Source of the DNA: Pyrus communis
Taxonomy: Eukaryota > Streptophyta > Magnoliopsida > Rosales > Rosaceae
Direction: 5' to 3'
Assembly (NCBI RefSeq): GCF_963583255.1
Contig: NC_084806.1
Location: 19,820,317-19,884,316, forward strand
DNA length: 64,000 bases
Below, one piece after another: positions 1-11,228 of this stretch (position 1 is the stretch's first letter; each line of letters starts with the position of its first letter). The position numbers were made by a program, and so were the translations under genes. The notes under the pieces are model-generated. The model saw nothing but the letters and a program-made list of their open reading frames with translations. It was not told the origin of the DNA and searched no databases.

Positions 1-1985
1 ATTTTGGATATGCATTACAACGATCGGCTAATTGAATAATAACACCATCATTTTTCAGCTCCCCTAAGTTCATAGATGCATAAATAGAGTATGGGATGAC
101 ATTAATGGATGCACCTAAGTCTAACATGGCATGTTCAAACTTAGTATTGCCAATAACACAAGGGATTGTGAAACTACCTGGATGTTTGCATTTAGGAGGC
201 AATTTCCTTTGTAAAACCATTGAAACATTCTCACTTACCCTTACCACTTCCTTATTCAAAATCCTCTTCCTTGTTGTGCAAAGCTCTTTCAATAACTTGG
301 CATACTTTGGAACTTGTTTGATTGCATCAAGGAGTGGAATATTGACTTGCACCTTCCTAAATGTCTCAAGAATGTCCTTGTCATTCTCTTCTTTCTTTGA
401 TTGCATAAATCTGCGAGGGAAAGGTACATTGGGTGGAATAGGGTTAGAAATAAGTGAATTTGGAGCTAACTTACCTATAGTGGACAAATTGGATGCATTG
501 GGGTCTCTAAGTGGATGCGGCAATGGTGTCTCTACCCTTGCCGTGGCTTGTCCTCTTCCTCAAATTGCAACTTTTCATCCTCTTTTTGACTTGATTTGGA
601 TGGTCTTGGGTTGGTTCTAACTTCTTTGCCACTTCTCAATGTGATGGCTTTGGCAGATTCAAATCCTCCATTCGGGTTAATAATGGTTGAACTAGGCAAT
701 TTGCCTTGGTCTCTAAATTGTCCCATGAATTCCACCATTTGCCCCATTTTCTTCTTCAATTCATCCACCTCTTTAGCTTGATTTTGTACACCCTGCGTCA
801 AAGAGGTGAGTAATTGAATAACTTTGTCATTATCCAAAATGTACCTGAGCTTTGTTGAACCGGAGGTGGTTGAGATTGCATTCGTGTGAATGGCTTTTGA
901 TATATCCCAAGGGGTGTTGGACGAAACCCTCCTTGCTATTGAGGTTGTTAAGGCTCCCTCCACCTCATGTTTGGGTGATCTCTCCATCCCGGATTGTAAA
1001 TATTTAAGTATGGATCATGCCTTGGCCGATTTTGTCCTTAATAGCCCATGGCATTGACACTTTCCCATCCTCCATTCTCAATCAATTGAGGGCATTTTTT
1101 AGATTGATGTCCTTGTATAAAGCATACACCACATATTGTATTTTCTTGCATTTTGGGTTTCTCAACAACCTATGACACAAGAAGAGTGAGATTAGCCAAT
1201 TGAGATTGAATTTCAGATATTCCACTTACCTCATTCACATGTTGCTGCCGTGGTATGTCTCTCTGTCTAACTCCTTCACATTGTTGTGCATTTAAGGCTC
1301 GGTTTGCAATCAAAGTCTTGGCATTAATTGGTGTTTTGTCAACCAAAGCTCTTCCTACTGATCCATCTAGCATTTGTCTCTCAATTGGAAAAAGTCCTTC
1401 GTAGAAATATTGAATTAGAAGCTCTTCTTTCATTTGATGTTGAGGACATAATGCAAAAAGAGTATTAAAACACTCATAATACGCTGGAAAGGTCTCCCCT
1501 TGATTTTGTTGAATGTCACTAATTTTCTTCCTCAAGAGAATGACTCTCGAAGTGGGGAAATTTTTTTCTAAGAATGCTCTCTTCATGCTTTCCCAAGATG
1601 TGATAGTGCTAGGTGCTAATTCATATAACCAATCCTTAGCTTTTTCCAAAAGAGAGAATGGAAAAGCTTTCATCTTCAAAATGTTGGCATCCACATTGAT
1701 CGGAGTCATGCTTGAACAAACCACTTCAAATTCCTTCAAATGCTTGTTTGGATCCTCCATGGATAGCCCATGGTACTTTGGAATGTGATGCAGCAAGCTA
1801 GACGTCAATTCGAACTCATCGGTCTTGTCTTGAGCTGCCCTAGGATATTGAATGCATAGGGATGCGGCATTGTCCAATCCCGAGGCTGAAAGTTCTTTAA
1901 TTGTTCAATTATCCGCTGCCATGACTTGTGCTTCTCCTTCCACCTGAGCCATGGCCTCTTCTTCTTCCTCAAAATCAAGAGTCAT
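1..1985 (-). pseudogene. Athila-type Ty3/gypsy gag-protease pseudogene, continues past the left edge
   Basis: The ATG at 1985 opens a gag frame on the minus strand. Codon 27 is a stop (TGA, 1905-1907). The longest open part runs 1877-1170 and encodes a retrotransposon gag domain (signatures LLHHIPKYHGLSMEDP, KAFPFSLLEKAKDWLY). A stop at 1170-1172 separates it from an intact CCHC zinc knuckle (1133-1092, CX2CX4HX4C) in the same frame. More stops and shifts follow, with an open stretch 987-532 for the gag C-terminus. Near the window edge the aspartic protease active site reads DLGASIN (121-101). The gag packages element RNA and the protease cuts the polyprotein. RT and integrase would lie to the left, outside the window. 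Several lesions make it non-functional as it stands. The Athila assignment rests on the tRNA-Asp primer site, long LTRs and gag type. Confidence 0.85.
1092..1133 (-). other. CCHC zinc knuckle of the gag pseudogene
   Basis: Fourteen codons reading C-GV-C-FIQG-H-QSKK-C, an unbroken nucleocapsid zinc knuckle that binds element RNA in this family. It lies just downstream of the in-frame stop at 1170-1172, in the same frame as the upstream gag, so one nonsense mutation separates the two. Confidence 0.85.
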
Positions 1986-2090
1986 AAACTAGTACCTAAA
2001 AACAAGAATAGAAAACAAGGTCAGCAATTAAAACAAAAACACATGAAAAAGAAACAAAAAGAAACAATGGGGGATTATCAAAGTTGCTAA

Positions 2091-2108
2091 TCCCCGGCAG
2101 CGGCGCCA
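2091..2108 (-). promoter_or_regulatory. Primer binding site, tRNA-Asp type
   Basis: On the minus strand it reads TGGCGCCGCTGCCGGGGA. This is complementary to the 3' end of plant tRNA-Asp, the usual primer of Athila elements. It lies six bases inside the LTR end at 2115, the right place for minus-strand DNA priming. Confidence 0.8.
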
Positions 2109-2114
2109 AAATTT

Positions 2115-4092
2115 TGATGTGATAAAAGATAGCACTCAAATTAAACCCTCTTATTAACAATTATAGTAAAGATGTAAATAGGGATCGTTCTAGGCCGGGG
2201 ATTAGGAAGGATTGTAAATCTACTCAAAACTGATTCAAAAACATAAAAGAAACTAGGCTTGAAAACACTTAACTAGACTCAAAGAACTCAACACAAACTA
2301 AAAAAACTCAAAACAGCACAAAACAATCAAATAGACTCAAATTAAACACTAGGACTTAATTTGGACATATTCTAACTTTAACTGGACTCAAAACACTTAA
2401 AAACACAAATTGGATAGATTCTAGCTAATTTGACACAACAAAGCAAAAGGGATTGGGTTTTTGACGAATTTAGAGTAAAAACAAGTAATTTAAAGACTTA
2501 AACAAAGTTTGGCCCGAAATTGTGTGAATGGATTGGTCATAATCTAGCTAGAAGGTTCGTTTCCACATGTGACACAGTTGCATACAAATTGATTTCCAGT
2601 TTGTTTTTCAATAAACCATGAACCTCAACACCCCAGATTAACGGTGACATCACTCATTAACCCTCAGATTTTCCTTAAGTCATTGAATTGAATGGACAAT
2701 GCATCGACAACCAAATTATTCTTCCCAAGTTCCCTACATGAACTGCATAATAGAGACACAAGCAAAGATCATTAAACTTCGTGAAAATCATAAGCATTGA
2801 CAAAGCATTCGTAACTATGACATCATGATACTCATGCCATGAATTTAACTTAACATGATTGTGACAAGCAACCTTTACTACTTGTGAATATAAGTTTGTA
2901 ACGATTATGTGAAACTCCCTTATACTCTAGCATCAAATTCAAGCATTCAAACTAAGTAGGCCTCCTTAATCAACATACAAGAATAAGTTCTTAATCAAAC
3001 GGTTAAGTAAATTGCATTCACAATTTATGAAATCACAACTGGAATTAATCAATTCATATCGCAAATATAATCATGGTTTCAAAGTTTCCTCTAGCTAAAA
3101 CAAGTTAAGCCTCTCATGTTCACAGCAAAACAAAGAGAATTTGAATTAAACATTGAAAACAAAAGATAGATTACACCTAAAAACGTTCCAACAATCCAAC
3201 TTGAATAGCAACAACGTCCAAGGCTGCTTCTCCTCTCCTTCTTCCCTTGTTAGGCTGCGACACAAGGGTATAAGGGTGTGAAATTGGGTTGTGGTGTGTT
3301 ATGGTTAAGGATTGATGAATGGAAGGGAAGTATGATGGAGGATAGGGTGTGGAATTGTGTATGAAGGGTGATGAAGGCTGCAGATGGTGTTGTGTAAGGA
3401 TGAATAATGGCTGAATTGTGTATATGAATCAATGGATGTGTGAATGGGTGTGGCACAAGGTTAATATTTTAGGGAAATGATCATGACTTTAATTAAATGT
3501 TTTGGGAAAGAATTGGACCCCAAATCCACAAGGAAAAGGAGAATTAAAGTCAGAATCCTAAGGGAAAAGGAAAGGGATTTGCGGCAAGGAAAATAGGAAA
3601 GGGAATGTGCTCCCTTGCACGGCAAGGAAAGGAGAAAGGGCAAGGAGGTGCGGCATCCCTCTTTGGCTAAGATTAAGGCTTCTAGAACTTATATTTAGGT
3701 GTCCTAAATTGATTAGGAACCCCTTTTGATAGCTGGAAATTAAGTAGGAAAGATTAGGATTGACTAAGTCAAAATCAGGAAGTTTGACTCATGTTTCCTT
3801 CTTTATGGTTGATTCCTTTTCTTCCAAGTCTTGAATTAATTTCTTCCATCTCTTTGGCAGATTCCTAGCCTCCTTTGGTCTTCAATTTCGTCCATCCACC
3901 TTGCTCCAAGCATGTGCTAACCATTCTAAGCCCAAAACTGCTCCAAAATGCTCCACATTGCACTTTCTTGCCACTTTAGCCAATTGGCCTTACAAACACA
4001 CGAAAATAGCTCAAAATACTAAAATAACTAGGAACTAACAAAATAAATGTAAGAAAACAAGCTAACTAAGTCACATAAATATGCTCCTATCA
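2115..4092 (-). repeat. 5' LTR of the Athila-type element (1978 bp)
   Basis: In the minus orientation the LTR starts TGATAGGAGCATA (4092) and ends TTATCACATCA (2115). The same ends and body occur at 9022-11228 and 12955-14903, and the inner end recurs at 63752. The block CCCCGGCCTAGAACGATCC near the 3' end is shared by all copies. Short open frames inside (for example 3250-3456) have no coding support. The element was inserted into copia C, whose sequence resumes at 4093. The matching target duplication would be outside the window. Confidence 0.85.
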
Positions 4093-4750
4093 TTTCTCTT
4101 TGGAATTATGTCAAACTCATGGGGAGTATCCTATAGATACTTGCTTGATCTTAATGTACTATGTTTCCCTACTATTAGGAGCATTTTTCCCACTAGATTT
4201 TTGCTAACATACTAGGTTTTAATGAGGCACCTACATTGGGCTAGTCATATCCCTAATGACGTTTCGTAGACGTTTCTGTTGACTTTGCATCTCTAACGCA
4301 TTTTTCCTTAAACTATGGATTTTGTCCCTACTCGGGTTTTTGCCATAGCCTTAGGGTTTTTTAGTAAGACTTACTACTTATGCAAGTTCCTACCTTATTG
4401 AGAATAAGCGTTGTTCCTCAGAATCAGTGCCAATAAGTCGACTTCCTCAACTTCTGCATGAAGCTAAATCTACCTTGAGTATTTACACACTCAAGGGGGA
4501 GTGTTGTAAACACTCCTAGTTTAAGTGTGATTGTGTAAATACTAGATTAGATTTGATTCTAGTTATCATTTCCTATTGTTTCTTGTATTCCTTGGGGATG
4601 AAGGAATATCTTCTCTCCCTTACTACTATAAATAAAGGCACAATGTATGAGGGATAACAACACACATATTCCTCTACAAAACAAACACATCTCTCTCTTC
4701 TCCTTGCCTCCAGCCCTCTCTCTCCTTGTCAGATAAAATAGACCACAACA
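4093..4750 (+). mobile_element. Ty1/copia element C, 3' remnant with 3' LTR (4502-4750)
   Basis: 4093-4501 matches the non-coding stretch after RNase H in copia A (24033-24438) and copia B (62179-62584). It ends in the polypurine tract AAGGGGGAG (4493-4501). The LTR follows, starting TGTTGTAAAC and ending CCACAACA (249 bp), with a TATA-like ACTATAAATAAAGG near 4625. The coding part lies to the left, beyond the Athila-type insertion, so only the tail is seen. Confidence 0.85.
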
Positions 4751-4878
4751 AAATCATGATTTTCCAGGGCCAGAGTAAGGTTGATCCAAATGTAGTTATC
4801 TCAGAAGTCTGATCATGGACTAGATAACTTCGTGCAAAGCTGGATTAGACGGAGCAGTGGTGCCACCATCACCCTGTC
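4751..4878. other. Flank with no recognised feature
   Basis: No coding frame, repeat boundary or RNA gene recognised. Confidence 0.4.
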
Positions 4879-5006
4879 ATAGGCGAAGTTTGAGCAATTC
4901 TGCCGAATGACCATGCACACGCGGTTTGATCTAGATATGGACTAAATTAGATCCTTTATAAGTCTTGAAGTTCCTACAATCTAGGGATTGGCATGCGCCG
5001 CAAGTA
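4879..5006 (+). repeat. Unclassified dispersed repeat R1, copy 1
   Basis: About 130 bp that aligns by eye with 34058-34180 continued at 43854-43868. Shared blocks include ATAGGCGAAGT, TGACCATG, TCAGATCCTT/TTAGATCCTT, CATAAGTCTTG, CTACAATCTAG and GCGCCGCAAGTA. The second copy is split by a family G element and then joins a 25S rRNA fragment. The two copies diverge right after the GCCGCAAGTA block. The repeat type is unknown. Confidence 0.6.
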
Positions 5007-5892
5007 GTCACACTCCTAAGGGGGTGCAATATTGCAATATTTATTTCTAGATATCCTCTAGGATTTTTTCGGCTTAAAATGAGAATTCTATCCTAAAAAG
5101 GTCTTTCTCCCAATAGTGTAAATACACCCATCTAAGGTTCACCTATAGTACTCTAATTCTCTTGCCCACTGCTTGAGTCTAAAACTGCTTACTAACTTGA
5201 CTATCAGAGAGCCTTTTGCTGGCACACCCTCCGGTCTAAGGCTTGTTTACGATTGTTTATTGTTTTACTGGAAGTCGAGTTTATGCAAGTCATCCACATA
5301 CGGTGGTACACAAATTTGGTTCCAACAATTGGTACTTCCATTTCATTGAGAGAAAGAACACAAATTCCTGTCCAAATCCCTCTACCGTGGACAACAAAAG
5401 CAAGAAGAACAGTGTGAAGGATCTTCGTTTTGTATCGTTCTGGTGGGACAACCGCTGAAAACAAGTACGTGAATTCTTATCGGATTCCCCATCTCAGAAA
5501 GCATCTTCATGATATATGCAATTCGTGACAAGAAAGTTGCGGCTTAATCACGTTTCATCTATAAGCGATTAAAAGATGAACATGACCCCTCTTCCTAAAT
5601 GCGTGGTGAAGGACAATCATAGGAATAATGAAAGACCTCCAGTAAATTCAAAGCCAAAGACAAATCTGAAGACAAGCCAAAAAGGAACTCTTGTCTGCTT
5701 GTGCAATTTACTTGTTAATTCGTTATTATTTGGTCAATGAAATGTTATGAATTGCTTAGTCAAAGCTCTAAAATAAATATAATCCCTTCTCTCGTTTTCT
5801 TTTGTAGACGAATCGCGAAAGGAATCACGTTCCAATTTAACCTACAGAAAGACAATCCATCATAGCAGGGACTTCGTTAGACACACGAAGAG
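5007..5892 (+). other. Decayed sequence, possibly the leader and gag start of a gypsy element
   Basis: Around 5320-5350 the sequence reads CCAACAATTGGTACTTCC and then CATTTCATTGAGAG. I associate this with the junction between LTR and gag in some plant gypsy elements. A lysine- and asparagine-rich reading at 5389-5457 ends in a stop. No protein domain can be identified. The short open frames on both strands (5204-5464, 5243-5458) overlap and look incidental. Confidence 0.25.
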
Positions 5893-6134
5893 TAATAACT
5901 GATATAACAGAAATGCCACATGGCATTATTCTAGTGGTTGAGTTTGTTAATATAGTTAGAAGGGTATTATTGTAACTGGGATATATGGCTATATAAGGGA
6001 TTGTATAGCTATCATTTTCTTAAGTTCAGTTGTATACATTTTCTCTAATCAATCAATACAATCTCTCTTGTTGTCCCTACCAATTCTTTCCCTTCCTCTA
6101 TACCAATTCTTCATCTTTTGCAATGTAGTTAATA
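5893..6134 (+). repeat. 5' LTR of the small element
   Basis: 242 bp, starting TAATAACTGATATAACAG and ending GTAGTTAATA, so the ends are TA...TA in place of TG...CA. A TATA-like GGCTATATAAGGG lies near 5987, a plausible element promoter. Its end abuts the primer site. Confidence 0.8.
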
Positions 6135-6146
6135 TGGTATCAAAGT
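6135..6146 (+). promoter_or_regulatory. Primer binding site, tRNA-iMet-like
   Basis: TGGTATCAAAGT, close to the plant initiator tRNA-Met complement TGGTATCAGAGC, immediately after the 5' LTR. Confidence 0.7.
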
Positions 6147-6246
6147 CACCAAGGCTTACGCCAAGGATCTTGGTGGTCGATTCCTCTTCTCTCATTACTT
6201 TCTATCTTTCTTCATTACTTTCTTTCATTTCCGCATATTTGATCAT

Positions 6247-6588
6247 TTATGCTTCCGTATTCATAGTTCTTTTTTTTTTTTTTTTAGGTCTCTGGATTTT
6301 TTCTATCAGGGGTTTTCTGTTTAGTTTTGGGGTTTTTCCTCTGGGTTTCAAGATGAAGCCGGTGAGACCAGTACGGCACCACTGCTTGGCCTTCACATGG
6401 AAGACGTTGGCCCTCTCCTCTTCCTTCACCTTCAGAACAACCAACTTCAACACGCTGTTCTTCATCTCCCCTTTGATACTGTCAGTCTTGAACACCTTCT
6501 CTGGTAGCTCGATTCCGGTGTTGCATCTCTGAGCCAGGAATAGAGAGTAGACTGAAGATGATTCATAGAGCAGGTAGAGCACCATCAT
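6247..6588 (-). pseudogene. Captured gene fragment, N-terminus NOP56-like
   Basis: An open frame of 113 residues on the strand opposite to the element. The first 20 residues, [20 protein letters not shown], resemble the start of plant NOP56, a box C/D snoRNP core protein (pattern [14 protein letters not shown]; comparison from memory). The sequence before the ATG (6589-6680) is CT- and GA-rich like a 5' UTR. After residue 20 it no longer resembles NOP56, and I do not recognise the next 60 residues ([20 protein letters not shown]). The tail is lysine-rich and runs through a homopolymer (T run on plus, 6270-6285). It is most likely a host exon or chimera picked up by the retroelement, with no sign of function. 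Confidence 0.45.
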
Positions 6589-7458
6589 GAATGCAAAGCA
6601 ACGGCGTTTAGGGCTTCGGCTTTGTCCGTGGAACCCTCACTTTCTCTCTCTAAAACCGTCAAAATTGGCAATGGAGAGAGAGGAGGAGAGCTGAAATTTG
6701 TGGGGGTTATGGTTTTCATGAAGATCTGCATAGATTCAGAAATTGGGGATATGAATTTCAAAATAAATTAGCGATTTAAGAGAGATTTGGGGACGATTGT
6801 TCATAAATAGGGATTGGTTCTTTCTCCGTTTCTTGCTTTGAATGCCAAAAAATACCCATGTTCTTTCCTTTTGGATTTTCTTGAATCTGATTCTTAGTGT
6901 GGGCTAATTCCTTAGAGAATAATCTTTTGATGTCGATATAGCTGCTGAATCCATCAGGTTAGATGGGGTTTCAATGGAAGATAGCAGTTTCGAGATCAAA
7001 GGATTTATGGGTTTTAATTCCAAGTGCAAGATTTCTGGGTTTAATTAAGAGATTGTGGAAAAGAGTTTCGGTTTTCCGGGGTTTTGAGTTTAGGTTGCTT
7101 CTTGGTTCTTGAAAATGGCAACGGGGTGATTGAGCTCTCTCGGTGGTCTACCTGTAGTGGATAATTTTGAGGAAGAGTGTATCAATCTTTTCTTGCATGC
7201 TGATGGCCACTCTCATTGGCAAGATCAAGATCTGCAGATTTTGAACTTTATGCAGTCCACATGTTTGAAGAAATGCATAACTTAAGTTGTTTTGTGAAGT
7301 TGGTGAAGACACATGTATGTCAAGTTGTTTTGTTGTTTTTGGATGAATTGTCGATAAACTACTTTTTCATTCAGTGATTTGGTTGGATTACAAGATTTCA
7401 ACAAAGTGTCATTATTTCTTGATGGTTAAGAAAGTATCATTCTTTCTTTGATTCCATA

Positions 7459-7564
7459 GAATTTGTCAAGAGTCTCATTCTCTTGTTGCTTTAGAATTTG
7501 TCAAGAGTGTTATTCTCTTGTTGCCTTAGCATTTGTGTCAAGAGTGTCATTCTCTTGCTGCCTA
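7459..7564 (+). repeat. Three tandem units of about 35 bp
   Basis: Units 7459-7493, 7494-7528 and 7529-7564 share GAATTTGTCAAGAGTG followed by TCATTCTCTTGTTGCCTTA. The third has a 2-bp insertion. They lie inside the small LTR element, upstream of its polypurine tract. Confidence 0.85.
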
Positions 7565-7817
7565 GAAGAATTTAGAAGAATTTATCTGTTTTGATTTCTG
7601 GATTGTACTTGTGTCTTTCATCATGGCTTCACCAACGGCTAAAGTTGTAGTCTTGTGTAATAATAATGGAGTGAGCAGAGGTTTTGGTTTGTGTCTCAAC
7701 TCTTTAGGAAGCTACAAAAGCTCTAAGTAATCTTAGTCTCATAGTTCCAGATTAGTCTCAAATACCTGGCTAGTTCAAATTTCACTTGGATACTCCAAGT
7801 TTAGTTTGAGGGGGGAG

Positions 7818-8060
7818 TAATAACTGATATAACAGAAATGCCACATGGCATTATTCTCGTGGTTGAGTTTGTTAATATAGTAAAAAGGATATTATTGTAA
7901 TTAAGATATATGGCTATATAAAGAATTATATAGCTATCATTTCTTTAAGTTCAGTTGTATACATCTTCTCTAATCAATCAATATAATATCTCTTGTTTCT
8001 CTCTACCAATTCTTTTTCTTCGTCTGTACCAATTCTTTATCTTTTGCAATGTAGTTAATA
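7818..8060 (+). repeat. 3' LTR of the small element
   Basis: 243 bp with the same ends as the first LTR, preceded by the polypurine tract GAGGGGGGAG and followed by the target duplication AAGAG at 8061-8065. Confidence 0.85.
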
Positions 8061-9021
8061 AAGAGAAGGCAAGGACTTCGTTAGAAACGCGAATCCGAGA
8101 CGCCAACTTGTGTCGAATCAATGTTCGAGACCTGTCATTCCATTCAACTCTATTTGTAGCAGCAACCTAATCCTCTTGTCAAACTGTACAACTCCGTTTG
8201 CCACCAACGAACCTTCAACACCAATCTGGCCGCCTTAATCGTACCAGACCCGCGTTGACGATCCAATCCGCTTCATATGGGCAATTAGCAATGCCTTCGT
8301 AGATTTCAAAGAAGAATCCTTCTCAGGGACGGAAAAGAAGTTGCCTGCGAAAAGGAGGTCCCTCGGCCATATGGACCTTTGATTAAGAAAAAGAAGACCA
8401 TCAATTTTTGCATGTGATGATACAGTGCAACGGGGCCCTGTGAAAGATGCTTGTGATTTGTATCCAGAGGGTAGTCCAAATTAGTTTCACCAGAAGACAA
8501 AAGAATAAGAAGGAAAGGCTTCCATCAAATGGGTAGAGAAGGTGGTGCTGTGTGCAAAAAAAGGAGCCCTCCTACATGGACCATGACTTTTTTGCTCACT
8601 GTAACCAAAGAAAGCGAAGGAAACATCTCCAAACTCCTTTCTCACGTGGTCACCAAAAGATGGCCCCAAATTGTGTAAATGTTAGGCTATGACAAATCAA
8701 AGTCAACATGACAATAACGCCTCCATCAGTCACTCTGGTGGAGCCAGGAATTGGCGAAGAAATTTACTAGGGGCAAGCCACCCCTAAAAAAGCTTAAGTT
8801 CAACTCTGGAACTATGTCTCAAGTTCTATCAGAGTTCCAAACTCATATACGAACCATGATTGTTCTACAAATCCAGCATAACGATCATGCCTCAACACGA
8901 AGAATCACGAAAAGGGAAGCGTTCCTTTATCATCATTTTTATTTTTCAGTTATCATCGCTTAGCTATTTTGGGTTTGAACCATGGTTAATTTAATTATTG
9001 GTGTACTCTTGTTCACGACTC
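8061..9021. other. Unassigned interval
   Basis: Apart from the AAGAG duplication at its start I recognise nothing here. A 70-codon open frame at 8751-8963 and short frames on the minus strand show no known motif. It may be decayed retroelement interior. Confidence 0.3.
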
Positions 9022-11228
9022 TGATGCGAACTAAATAAGCACACAAATTAAAACCCTCTTTTGACAATTGTAGTAAAGATGCAAGTACGGATCGTTCTAA
9101 ACCGGGGATTAGGAAGGATTGCTAAATCACTTGGAAACTGACTCAAAAACGTAAAACAAAGGTTAAAACACTAAACTAGACTCAAAGAATGCAAAACTAA
9201 ACAATAAAAACACTAAAACAAACCAAAAGACTCAAAACAGCACCAAAACTGCCTTAAAAACACTTTATGGGCAGTTTTGAGCACTTTGACTACTTTGGAC
9301 GAATTTGGGTAATAAATTGATTCAAAACACTTAGAAACACAAACTAAGACACTTTCTAACTAAATTGGACACTAAAGTAAAGGGGGATTGAATTTTTGAC
9401 GAAATTAAATAAAATGCACAGATTGTAATTAAGGGCAGATTGTAAAGATGAATTTGATGAAAATATGGATGGAATGCTAACTAGAAGGTTTTTCTCCACA
9501 CATGTCACACTTGCATACAAGATGATTTTCAGTTGGTCTTTCGATGAATTATGAAACTCAACACCCCGGGTTAATTAGGTCCGCTTAAATTAACCTTCAG
9601 ATTTCCCTAGAATCATTGAATTGGATGAATATGCATCGCAAACAAATTATTCCTAACAAGTTCTTTATATGAACAGCATGATAAAGATACAAGTTAGAAT
9701 CATTACGTTCTTTGGAAATCATAAGTGTTGACGAAGCATTCGTTACTATGATGAGCATGAAACTAGTGCCAAGAATTCATTTAACGCGATTGTTTATAAG
9801 CAACCTCCACTACTTGTGAATATAAGTTCATAACTATTAGGTGAAATTCACTTATATTCTAGCATCATATTCATGCATGAAAATTAAGCGTGCACTCTCA
9901 ATAAACATACACAAATAAGTTATCAATCAAGCAGTTAAACAAATTGAATCCACAATTCATGAAATTCTAACCAAAGGTAATCAGTTCATATTACAAGCAT
10001 AAACATAGTTTCGAATCACCCCCTAGCTAACTAGGGATTTAGCCTCTCATGTTCATAGAAAGAGAAATAAAATTGAATTTAAACATAAAGATTAAAAGAT
10101 TGATTACACCTAGAACGCCCAATGAATCCACTTGAATTTCTGCGCGTCTAAGCTCCTCTTTCTTCTTCTCCTTGCTGCGGGAGAGATGGTGTGGGTGGTT
10201 TTTGGATGATTTTCTAGTTTAGGGATAGGTTTATGGTGATATGGTGGTGCGGCAAGGGGTTGTGGAAGGTGTATGAAGGTTGGATGGTGGCTGGAATGGT
10301 GGGGGAAGGCTGCGGCAAGGTTGGATGGTGGCTGGAATTGATGGAGAAGCTATGGTAAAGGGAGAAGATGAATGGGTGGCTGCGGCTTAGGTGGGATCAT
10401 TAGGTTTTGGTGGCTGAATGATATGAATGATAAGTGAATGAGAGAAAAGAGAGCTAGGGTGAATATTAGGTGCGGCTGAGATAGGAGTTAGAAGGCTTAG
10501 GGTGAAAATGGATGGGGACTTGCGGCTGAGATGAATTTTGGATGAATGAAAGGCTACGGATTCAATGGAGAGTATGGAAGGGTGCGGCTAGGGTTAGGAA
10601 TATGTATGATTTCAGAAAACAAACCCTAGCTTATTAAAATTAAATCAAAGGCTTCTAGAAAAAAGAAAATAAAATCAGAAATATAAAGGTGCGACTAGGA
10701 TTGAATTTGGGAGAGAAATAGGTTTAATTTAGAAATAAAAGGGCAAGGTGCGGCTAGGGTTTAGAAGCATGTGTTTTAAGTGCAAACCTAGGACAAAATT
10801 GCCCTCCCTTGCACGGCAAGGGAAGGGGATTAGGGTTAATGCACGGCAAGGTTGTGTAAGTGGGCTTAGGGCCTTCGTTTTGTGTCCTAAAGTGCCTACA
10901 AGGCCTTCAAAGTGGCTAGAAAATACGGACGTTTAAGATTAGGAAAGGTTACCAAAACGGGAAACCTAGGGTTAACTTTCCTACTTCAAGTAGGAATCCT
11001 TGTTTGAGTAGGAATCCTCATTTTGGTAGGAATTCATCGTTTCTTCAAGTCTTCAACTCATTCATTCCTCTTTTGCTCCAAAAGGCTCCAATTTGCATCT
11101 TCTTGCACACTTTGGCCTTATAATCTGAAAATACACACAAAATGACTTTAAACACTAAAATAACTAAGGAAACACAACATAAATGCACGAGAACAAGCTA
11201 ATTAAGTCGCATGAATATGCTCCTATCA
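9022..11228 (-). mobile_element. Solo LTR, Athila-type family (2207 bp), TSD GACTC
   Basis: Flanked by GACTC at 9017-9021 and 11229-11233. Ends and body match the LTR at 2115-4092: in the minus orientation it starts TGATAGGAGCATATTC. No internal element sequence is attached, so it is the product of recombination between two LTRs. The middle (10180-10760) is G-rich on the plus strand with many GTGCGGCT-type blocks, seen less densely in the other copies. The 62-codon frame at 10748-10936 lies inside the LTR and is not credible. Confidence 0.9.

Larger units (their letters stand above)
5893..8060 (+). mobile_element. Small non-autonomous LTR retrotransposon (2168 bp), TSD AAGAG
   Basis: Two direct LTRs (5893-6134 and 7818-8060) flank 1.7 kb of DNA. 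AAGAG is present on both sides (5888-5892, 8061-8065). A primer site TGGTATCAAAG follows the first LTR directly (6135) and a polypurine tract GAGGGGGGAG (7808-7817) directly precedes the second. No gag or pol is present. The interior holds a reverse-oriented gene-like fragment (6247-6588) and a 35-bp tandem repeat (7459-7564). The LTRs differ at roughly 10% of positions by eye, so the insertion is not recent. It fits a TRIM-like or gene-carrying element moved by another element's proteins. Confidence 0.85.

Noticed and set aside
6068..6532. 154-codon plus-strand frame in the small LTR element
   Set aside because: Its first 67 bp are LTR, it crosses the primer site and a T run, and it is Phe/Leu/Ser-rich. 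The minus-strand frame in the same place is the one with a recognisable start.
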